DNA of 33,851 bases from Spirochaetales bacterium (lineage in GTDB: Bacteria > Spirochaetota > Spirochaetia > SZUA-6 > JAFGRV01), in contig JAFGWI010000047.1 of the NCBI GenBank assembly GCA_016937215.1, positions 1 through 33,851 of the forward strand, in the 5' to 3' direction. Shown here in pieces: positions 27,364-33,851 of the stretch. Each line of letters starts with the position of its first letter. Positions within the stretch are counted from its first letter, which is position 1. The position numbers were made by a program, and so were the translations under genes. The notes beneath the pieces were generated by a model. That model saw only the letters and a program-made list of their open reading frames with translations. It was not told the DNA's origin and made no database searches.

Positions 27364-28116
27364 ATGATCAAATTAAAATCCAGTGAAGAAATCAAGCGTA
27401 TTAAAGAATCAGGAGATATTTTGTCTCTCTGTTTTATAGAGCTTAAGAAAGCTGTTATGGAAGGTATTACCACCAAGGAGCTTGATGATATTGCCTATAG
27501 TTTTCTGGTTAAAAAAAAGGCCAAACCAGCTTTCCTCGGCTATTATGATTATCCCGCGACTTTATGTGTATCTGTGAATGAGGAAGTTATTCATGGTATT
27601 CCCGGAAAACGGAAGTTGAAAAGGGGAGACATTGTTGGAATTGATATTGGCGTTATTTACAATGGTTTTTTCAGCGATGCCTGTATCAGTTTAGGGGTTG
27701 GCGATATTTCAAAAGAACGGCAAAAATTGCTCAAGGTGACCGAGGAATCTCTTTATCTGGCAATAGAAAAGGCCATAGCTGGCAACAGGATTTCAGACAT
27801 TTCTCTGGCTGTTTATAATCATTGCGTAGACCATGGTTATGATGTTGTCAGGGATTTTTGCGGCCATGGAATCGGTTTTGAGCTTCATGAAGACCCGCAA
27901 GTTTATAATTTCAGGAGCACCGGCCCTAATCCAAGGTTAAAACCTGGCACTGTTATAGCGATAGAGCCAATGGTGAATCAGGGAACAGGAGAGGTGCTTG
28001 TGCTGGAAGATGGCTGGACAGTTGTAACTCAGGATAACAAGGATTCAGCCCATTTTGAGCACACAGTAGCTATTACAGAATCTGGCCCAGAAATTCTTAC
28101 TCGTCATCCTGATTGA
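27364..28116 (+). CDS. map: Methionine aminopeptidase, type I
   Basis: 250 residues, standard length for the short type I enzyme without an N-terminal zinc extension. The five metal ligands are visible: Asp94 (GIDIG), Asp105 (FFSDACIS), His in CGHGIGFELHE, Glu in VIAIEPMVNQG, and Glu in HFEHTVAITESG. CVSVNEEVIHGIPG, with the conserved histidine, is also present. It removes the initiator methionine from new proteins. The ribosome binding site is weak (AGCGAG). It is followed by htrA after 70 bases. Confidence 0.97.
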   Translation: MIKLKSSEEIKRIKESGDILSLCFIELKKAVMEGITTKELDDIAYSFLVKKKAKPAFLGYYDYPATLCVSVNEEVIHGIPGKRKLKRGDIVGIDIGVIYNGFFSDACISLGVGDISKERQKLLKVTEESLYLAIEKAIAGNRISDISLAVYNHCVDHGYDVVRDFCGHGIGFELHEDPQVYNFRSTGPNPRLKPGTVIAIEPMVNQGTGEVLVLEDGWTVVTQDNKDSAHFEHTVAITESGPEILTRHPD

Positions 28117-28186
28117 TTCCCTGGCAGAATACGCATCATGATTCTTATTTATTTTAAAACATTTTTTTTGAATGAAAGGATTTGCC

Positions 28187-29587
28187 ATGGCACTTCGAAT
28201 TGTTTCGATTTTTTTTATTCTTCTGTTATTATCCAGTTGTGTTTCCACTGGTTTTTCAGCCCTGGAAGAACTACAATTTTCTTTCAGAAAGGTAGCTGAA
28301 AATTCACTTCCTGTGATTGTTGAAATAAAGATTATTGAAGTGATTTCAGAAGAGTCTATTGATTTTTCAGATCCTTTTGAGGATTTTAACAAATCACCTG
28401 AAGAGACAGATCAGGATCAGGACCAGTACAAACGTGAATATCAACATGGCGGATTAGGCTCTGGCGTGATTATCGAAGAAAAGGGAAACACAAAATATGT
28501 ATTGACAAACGATCATGTGGTTGGCTCGGCTTCCAAAATTGAAGTGAAATTATTTGATGGCAGTGTTTATCCTGCCAATTTGATCGCTACTGACAGCCGG
28601 CGTGATCTGGCTGTAATTTCTTTTGAAAGCGACAAGAAGGTTGCGGTTGCATCTTTAGGGGATTCATCCTTGCTTCATGTCGGCGACTGGGTGCTGGCTT
28701 TGGGAAGTCCTTTAGGTTATGATTACACTGTGACCGCTGGTATTGTCAGTGCATTGGGACGAATGGGGGGGCCAAGCGGAAATATTAGCGATTTTATCCA
28801 AACCGACGCGGCCATTAATCAGGGTAATTCCGGAGGAGCCTTGGTAAACCTGAAGGGTGAGGTCATAGGAATCAACACATGGATTGCCACTCAAACAGGG
28901 ACTTATACAGGTTATGGCTTTGCCATTCCAATCAATAATGCCAAATCAGTGATCAAGGATTTTTTAACAGAGGGAAAAGTGGTTGACGCATGGCTTGGGA
29001 TTCAAATACCGGAATTCGCTTTTCAGGAATTAATTCTCAAGGATTTGGGTTTGACTGATGTAAAAGGGGCACTCGTTCACGCGGTTTTTAAAGGATCTCC
29101 GGCTTTTAAAGGTGGTCTTCGGCCAGGCGATTATATAACGGACATTAATAACACCCCTGTATCTTCATCCAAGGAACTGGCTTTACGTATTTCTGATTTA
29201 CCAGCCGGCGAGGATACCTCCTTTACCATTATCCGTCAGGGTGAAAAACGATTGTTCACACTAAAATTGGCCATCAGGGCTGAAGACAAAAGCATCATCG
29301 CTCAATATTCCAATCTCTGGCCAGGTTTGATTACTCTTCCGATTACAGAGGAGATAAAGGGATTTTTTCCGGATCTCAGTGGTGAAGGGGTCACAGTAAT
29401 ATTTACCTATAATAACACACCAGCTGATATTTGCGGCCTTCTCCAGGATGATCAGATTATTGAAATTAATAGGATAAAAATCGAGAACTTAAGTGATTAT
29501 TATAGAGAATTGAATAAAAATAATGGCGAATCTGTGGAATTAACCATAAAAAGAGGGGATGAGATTAAACAAATTATTCTGAATTGA
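28187..29587 (+). CDS. HtrA/DegP-type serine protease, predicted lipoprotein
   Basis: 466 residues from the ATG at 28187, which has AAAGGA 8 bases upstream. An earlier in-frame ATG at 28172 lacks one. The signal peptide ends in a lipobox (LLLLSSC, Cys18), so the protease is probably lipid-anchored, unlike soluble DegP. The trypsin-like domain has a complete triad: His110 (TNDHVVG), Asp140 (SRRDLAVI), Ser215 (NQGNSGGAL). Two PDZ domains follow: GALVHAVFKGSPAFKGGLRPGD-type at about 300, and a second, more diverged, ending the protein (NNTPADICGLLQDDQIIEIN). It would degrade or refold damaged proteins of the cell envelope. Confidence 0.93.
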   Translation: MALRIVSIFFILLLLSSCVSTGFSALEELQFSFRKVAENSLPVIVEIKIIEVISEESIDFSDPFEDFNKSPEETDQDQDQYKREYQHGGLGSGVIIEEKGNTKYVLTNDHVVGSASKIEVKLFDGSVYPANLIATDSRRDLAVISFESDKKVAVASLGDSSLLHVGDWVLALGSPLGYDYTVTAGIVSALGRMGGPSGNISDFIQTDAAINQGNSGGALVNLKGEVIGINTWIATQTGTYTGYGFAIPINNAKSVIKDFLTEGKVVDAWLGIQIPEFAFQELILKDLGLTDVKGALVHAVFKGSPAFKGGLRPGDYITDINNTPVSSSKELALRISDLPAGEDTSFTIIRQGEKRLFTLKLAIRAEDKSIIAQYSNLWPGLITLPITEEIKGFFPDLSGEGVTVIFTYNNTPADICGLLQDDQIIEINRIKIENLSDYYRELNKNNGESVELTIKRGDEIKQIILN

Positions 29588-29648
29588 ATGGGGAATTTTT
29601 TACTCATTTTCAGGTTTTAGGGTCAAGAAATAATTGGCTTTAAAAAAT

Positions 29649-29680
29649 TATAAATGATATTTTTGAAAATATCATTTATA
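29649..29680. promoter_or_regulatory. Perfect 15-bp AT-rich inverted repeat at the head of the beta-helix gene
   Basis: The arms 29649-29663 and 29666-29680 are exact complements (TATAAATGATATTTT and its reverse) separated by two bases. The first possible ATG of the downstream frame (29654) lies inside the left arm, which argues against that start. There is no T-run, so it is not a standard terminator. It could be an operator for the large gene. Confidence 0.5.
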
Positions 29681-29713
29681 GTTATAGTTATGTTGATCTC
29701 TGTTTTTCACAAA

Positions 29714-32700
29714 ATGGCATATAATCGATTCGAAAAGAGATATATTCTTCTTACCTTTATAGTATGGCTTTTGGTTTGTCCATTAATAGTCAGGGCAAAT
29801 ATCACTTTTTCCCATGACTCAGGTACCTATTCAGAGGATATTGAATTTACGGTCACTGGGCTTATTGACCATCAGGAATTATTGCTATCTTTTATTGATG
29901 AGACAGGCGTAAAGGGTCCATGGGTTTATTTTGATGGAAAAATGAAGCTTACCGCTGTTCCTTCTGAAAAGCGGGTTTATCAATTTAAAATCCAGCTAAT
30001 CGAAAATTTCAAGAGTTATTTGCAAAAGGATTTTACCATTATCATCACAAAAGGGGTTGTATCCCTTCCCAAAGCTGATCAGGAAAGCGGGGAATATCCT
30101 GGTGCGCTTAGTATTAAGCTCGATCTTCAAGGTAATCAGAACGTTTATTATAAAGTGAGCGGAGCTTTGGAACAGGGCGAAACTTTATGGGAAGGCGAGG
30201 CTATTCTCCTCAGTGGCGCAGAAAACAAATCACTTGAGTACACACTTGAAATTTTCAGTAAAGATGCTATAGGTAACCAAAGCCAGAGTGTTTTTTATCA
30301 TTATGTCATTACACAAAAAGCTGATTATGAAGCCCAATTGAGTATTTTGTCTCCTGTTGAAGGAACCTTTGCCAATCAACAGTTTCTGGTAATTGATAAC
30401 AAAAATTTTAAATTAATTAAATATACAACTGACGGAAGTGAGCCGGAATCCAATGGTGAATTATATTTTTCACCAGTTGAGCTATCCCAAAGCGGTTCCA
30501 TTACTCTCAAAGTGTGGGCTTTGCCTCGCTGGACTGGATATTCCGCGCAGACTAGAAGTGTTGAGTTTACAATTAACGACACTCAAGGGGATATTGCCCT
30601 GAGCCTAAAAGAAGATACTTATTATGATAATATTGAAGTGGAAGTGGGTATTGGTGAGGGAAATGGGCCATTTTATTATACACTTGATGACTCAAGTCCT
30701 GATATAAGCAGCTTTTCCTCCACAAGCAAGGTGGGTCTCACTAAAGACCAGAATAAGGGAACTGATTATTTTCCTCTGCGTGTACGACAGTTAATGGCTG
30801 ATGATCAGCTTGGTCCGGAATTTCGCTTTAGTTATCTGATTAAGGAAAAAGCCGCCTTTTGCTTAAAATACAGGTCCAATGATTCAGGCTATCGTGTGCT
30901 TTTCGCGAATCTACCCGATGATATTAAGCTTTTTTATACTCTCGATGGACATTATCCTGATGTAAGTACGGTTTTATATTCAAAGTCTTTTGAAATTTCT
31001 GCTGAAACAGTAAAAAATAATAATGTCACTTTCCGTGCTGGTCTTTGGACTGAAGATAATACTCTTGTTGAAGAAGCTCTCTGGCTTTTTCCTTTTTCTG
31101 ATAAAGTTGATCCTGCAGGTGTAGCTGATGATAAGGAAAAAACGGAAAGAATTCCGAGTTTATCAGTTAAAATGCCTGAAGTCACAAAGTCCGGTACAAT
31201 TATAAAAATCCCGAGAACTGAGAATACCCTTTATGAAATATCTTCAGGTAATATGCTGCCGTCAGATCCTGACAATCAGTCTCCCTTTTTGAATAGTGAT
31301 ATTATCTTGACCATCCCTTTTGGGATGGAAATGACATTTAACATAAAGCTTTCTCCTTACGATCTTGTTGATAATCGTGTTTATCCGGCTAATTTGTATC
31401 ATTTTATTATTGATAAAAAACCTCCTGAAAATCCGGTTATCAGCAATTATGATGCAGAAAGAATTTCCAATACCTCCCTGGAAGTTCGTTTTCTGGAAAA
31501 CAGCGGAAAGATTTATTATAAATTTTCAGAAAACGGTTCTGTGCCTCAAATTGATGCTTCGAATACAACTTTGTACACAGAGCCGATTCAACTATCCGGT
31601 GTTTCGGGTAAAACAATCCAGTACCGCTTAAAGGCATTATCAGCTGATGAATTTGGAAATGTAGCTCCCTCGCTTTATGATTATCGCTTTACCATAGAAA
31701 AAAGCCAACCTTCGCCACCAGAGGAGCCTTTGATAACTCCTTATGGAAACAGTGTAGAGCAAAAATTTCAAATTCTTTGGCAAAATTATCCACAGAATAA
31801 AATATTCTACCGCATTGTGGATGATGCGGAGGACACAAGTCCTTTTGAGCTGTATTCCCAACCTGTTTATATTGATATCGCTCAAAATCCAAGGCAGCTT
31901 CGAATTGAATATTATAAGGAGAATTCTCTGGGCAATCAAAGCCCAATACAAATAAAGGATTTTTCATCGGTTGTCAAAACCAATGAACCCTCATTCCGTT
32001 ATTTTATCGATTCCCCTATAATTTATGTGGCTTCATCCGCGGCTTCCCAAAAAGCTGGAACCAAAGACCATCCCTTTACTTCACTTGAATCAGCCTGTGA
32101 ATACGCTCAGAAGAACCAAATAAAAACGATTTTTGTTGCTCAAGGTGACTATTTTTTGGATAAGGAGATTGTCATTAACAGCAAGCTTGAAATATTTGGT
32201 GGTTTTGATCCGGTGACCTGGGTCCGCGAAGCTTCAAGCGGAACCAATGTGTTAGGAGCTTCGGATTTTCCCTTGCATCGATATTATTTTAATTTGCAGG
32301 AAGCTTCTCTTTATCTTACTGCCATCAATGTGACTAATAATCTTCAGAGGGTTTCCAGTCTCATAACCGGTCGAAGCAGTTATGTTCGGATTAATGATTC
32401 ACAATTTAAATTTAGTGGCATAGATCAAACAGCGATTTCCATGGTGGGAGGAAAATGTGAAATTGTCAATTCCATATTAATTTCCGAAAACGTTACCTTT
32501 GGAAGTTTTATTAGCTGTGAAAGAGCGGCATTGAATATTGCCGGCACCTCGCTTCTGGGTAAGGGAAATTCTGATATCTTCAAAGCTATTGTATTAAAAA
32601 ATAGTCCAGAAGCTGTTTTGCGTTTTGTGACTCTTTCCCCGGGTAAGGCCAGAGAATCAACTGCAATGGATGTGGATTCTTCACATCTTGTAATCAGCCA

Positions 32701-33613
32701 AAGCAAAATTGAATCTGGCCTGGGGGCTTCTCAGGCCATAGCCCTCAGGCTTCGGCAATCACAACTCGAAATAAACCAGTCAGTTATAAAAACCAATCCG
32801 GAAGCACCCTATGCCTTGGGAATAAGCGCGTTCTCAACCATTGTTAACATGCAAGATATTCTTTTCGAAATTTCAGCTAAAGCCGGTGCCACAGCCCTGG
32901 CTTTGACAAAGGGAGAATCGGTTATCTCCAATTCTCGCTTTAAGGCTCATAGAAGCTCCGATTACCTCTATCATATTCAACTGATCGAGGGCTTTCACCA
33001 GTTATATAATAATGTTTTTTGGTCTGGCGCAACATCGGGTAGTATTGCAGTGGTTTTAAATAAATGTAATGCCAATATTATCAATAACACCTTTGTAACT
33101 GACGATCGCCCGATTATTAATGAGGCTATTAACATCCTTTCAGGTTCTGATTACCGTATTCTTAATAATATTTTCTCAAGTCGTCAGCCTACTAAAGGGC
33201 AAGCCATTCATTTGATAGGTGAACAATCAGGCATTTTCTCTATTCAAAATAATTGCTTCAGCCAATGGCGAATTTTATTACTTTTGGATAGTTTTAACAG
33301 CGGGCAATCGCCCTATGGCGAGAACAGTCGTAAAACAGAGGTTTCAAAAATAGCTGAGCTTAATGCTTTTGACAAGGAAAAATCCGGCGGTCCTATACAT
33401 AATAATATTACAGATGATTTTAATCGAATTTTTAAAATCACAAAACAAGAGGAATACCATCTTTCGTCTTTCTCTCTTTGCGTTAACCAGGGGCAAAAGC
33501 TTGATGATTTTAATATTCCCCAATTAAATTTTGACATTGACGGAGAACCTCGACCCTCAACCATTGAAATAAGTAAAGCTGTTGATATTGGTGCTGATGA
33601 ATATTATCCCTAG
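29714..33613 (+). CDS. Large exported protein: chitobiase-C-like/Ig-like repeats plus right-handed beta-helix
   Basis: 1299 residues from the ATG at 29714. Upstream ATGs at 29654 and 29690 are in frame, but this one gives a clean signal peptide (basic NRFEKR, hydrophobic core, cleavage after VRA at residue 28). None has a good ribosome binding site. Residues 29 to about 765 hold several chitobiase/hexosaminidase C-terminal-like beta domains, recognisable by YTTDGSEPES, YYTLDDSSPD, FYTLDGHYPD and YYKFSENGSVP. From about 770 (IYVASSAASQKAGTKDHPF) a DUF1565-like right-handed beta-helix runs to near the end, with NNTFV, LNNIFSS and IQNNCFS rungs. The end, DIDGEPRP and VDIGADEYYP, matches the choice-of-anchor Q style tail. 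It is probably a cell-surface or periplasmic protein of binding or structural role. No catalytic site was recognised. Confidence 0.8.
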   Translation: MAYNRFEKRYILLTFIVWLLVCPLIVRANITFSHDSGTYSEDIEFTVTGLIDHQELLLSFIDETGVKGPWVYFDGKMKLTAVPSEKRVYQFKIQLIENFKSYLQKDFTIIITKGVVSLPKADQESGEYPGALSIKLDLQGNQNVYYKVSGALEQGETLWEGEAILLSGAENKSLEYTLEIFSKDAIGNQSQSVFYHYVITQKADYEAQLSILSPVEGTFANQQFLVIDNKNFKLIKYTTDGSEPESNGELYFSPVELSQSGSITLKVWALPRWTGYSAQTRSVEFTINDTQGDIALSLKEDTYYDNIEVEVGIGEGNGPFYYTLDDSSPDISSFSSTSKVGLTKDQNKGTDYFPLRVRQLMADDQLGPEFRFSYLIKEKAAFCLKYRSNDSGYRVLFANLPDDIKLFYTLDGHYPDVSTVLYSKSFEISAETVKNNNVTFRAGLWTEDNTLVEEALWLFPFSDKVDPAGVADDKEKTERIPSLSVKMPEVTKSGTIIKIPRTENTLYEISSGNMLPSDPDNQSPFLNSDIILTIPFGMEMTFNIKLSPYDLVDNRVYPANLYHFIIDKKPPENPVISNYDAERISNTSLEVRFLENSGKIYYKFSENGSVPQIDASNTTLYTEPIQLSGVSGKTIQYRLKALSADEFGNVAPSLYDYRFTIEKSQPSPPEEPLITPYGNSVEQKFQILWQNYPQNKIFYRIVDDAEDTSPFELYSQPVYIDIAQNPRQLRIEYYKENSLGNQSPIQIKDFSSVVKTNEPSFRYFIDSPIIYVASSAASQKAGTKDHPFTSLESACEYAQKNQIKTIFVAQGDYFLDKEIVINSKLEIFGGFDPVTWVREASSGTNVLGASDFPLHRYYFNLQEASLYLTAINVTNNLQRVSSLITGRSSYVRINDSQFKFSGIDQTAISMVGGKCEIVNSILISENVTFGSFISCERAALNIAGTSLLGKGNSDIFKAIVLKNSPEAVLRFVTLSPGKARESTAMDVDSSHLVISQSKIESGLGASQAIALRLRQSQLEINQSVIKTNPEAPYALGISAFSTIVNMQDILFEISAKAGATALALTKGESVISNSRFKAHRSSDYLYHIQLIEGFHQLYNNVFWSGATSGSIAVVLNKCNANIINNTFVTDDRPIINEAINILSGSDYRILNNIFSSRQPTKGQAIHLIGEQSGIFSIQNNCFSQWRILLLLDSFNSGQSPYGENSRKTEVSKIAELNAFDKEKSGGPIHNNITDDFNRIFKITKQEEYHLSSFSLCVNQGQKLDDFNIPQLNFDIDGEPRPSTIEISKAVDIGADEYYP

Positions 33614-33719
33614 ACCGAGAATTTTCTATTTTAAAGTGGGATTTTAAGGTGGGGCAAGATGCAAGATTATTTACTAGTCACAATTACAATATTTGTATTT
33701 TTTTAGCTCCTTTCCTTTA
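33614..33719. other. Short intergenic stretch after the beta-helix gene
   Basis: AT-rich, no gene. A 5-bp hairpin (TACAA/TTGTA, 33685-33697) followed by a run of seven T could be a weak terminator for the large gene. Confidence 0.3.
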
Positions 33720-33851
33720 AGGCGTTACCTGCCGCCCAGGGGCATGACAGGCCGGGCTATCCGGCACTTCGCTGTCGCTCCGAAGGTTTTTTGTGCTGGT
33801 CATAAATACTTCGTATTTATTGCTCGCTAACGTGAATGCTCATTGGCATTC
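33720..33851 (+). repeat. Structured intergenic repeat, copy D (cut by window end)
   Basis: It begins AGGCGTTACCTGCC, followed by ACAGGCCGGGCT, CACTTCGCTG and CGAAGGTTTT in the same order and spacing as copies A and C. The hairpin part differs: an 8-bp stem at 33802-33809/33813-33820 (ATAAATAC/GTATTTAT), and a second stem GAATGC/GCATTC at 33834-33839/33846-33851 that reaches the last base of the window. The far end (CCAATCCCTAAC) would lie outside. Confidence 0.7.

Noticed and set aside
29654-29713. The first ATG (29654) as start of the beta-helix gene
   Set aside because: It lies inside a perfect palindrome without a ribosome binding site, and it would place a second hydrophobic stretch ahead of a good signal peptide.

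Overview
The window is AT-rich bacterial chromosome, most likely from a spirochaete. The main evidence is gene order: dnaG-rpoD-coiled-coil/zinc-ribbon protein-TPR protein-mreBCD-mrdA-rodA, and gap-pgk-tpiA-secG followed by a small flavodoxin-like protein and a spirochaete-type membrane protein. As I recall, both runs match Treponema and relatives. The taxonomic call is an inference from synteny and protein style; no database was searched. No tRNA, CRISPR array, phage gene or intact insertion sequence was seen.

Layout. 1-3199: C-terminal part of dnaG, the primary sigma factor rpoD, and a coiled-coil zinc-ribbon protein. 3206-3597: rnpB, the RNase P RNA. 3600-4054: intergenic, with a structured repeat and a promoter. 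4055-10678: a membrane-anchored TPR protein, then mreB, mreC, mreD, mrdA (PBP2) and rodA. The last four junctions from mreC onward are overlapping or tightly spaced, so this is a rod-shape elongasome operon. 10682-13135: a B12-type radical SAM protein fused to a DUF2344 domain. 13152-14224: mazG and a DUF3783 protein on the minus strand. 14778-17150: a minus-strand 7-TM protein with a patatin-like lipase domain, flanked by two direct copies of the structured repeat. 17151-17940: repeat, a possible gene remnant, terminator, palindrome and promoter. 17941-21459: gap, pgk, tpiA and secG. 21569-22865: flavodoxin-like and polytopic membrane proteins. 23155-27168: J-domain protein, PpiC/SurA-like chaperone, nusB and a TPR protein. 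27364-33613: map, an HtrA-type lipoprotein protease and a 1.3-kresidue exported beta-helix protein. 33614-33851: a fourth, truncated repeat copy.

The most unusual signal is the intergenic repeat family, about 155 bp, with copies at 3705-3858 (inverted), 14248-14414, 17221-17375 and from 33720 to the window end. The first three copies share end motifs and two consecutive hairpins. The loop and linker sequences of those hairpins are conserved, while the stems differ in sequence but still pair. This is the pattern expected of an element recognised by its folded form, as single-stranded DNA or RNA. Two copies bracket the patatin-like gene like a cassette, and one copy abuts what may be a broken GIY-YIG nuclease gene.

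Most other genes are housekeeping genes, and their calls rest on visible motifs. Several start sites were moved from the longest open frame to positions supported by a ribosome binding site, a signal peptide or family length (mreD, patatin-like gene, J-domain gene, nusB, htrA, large beta-helix gene).
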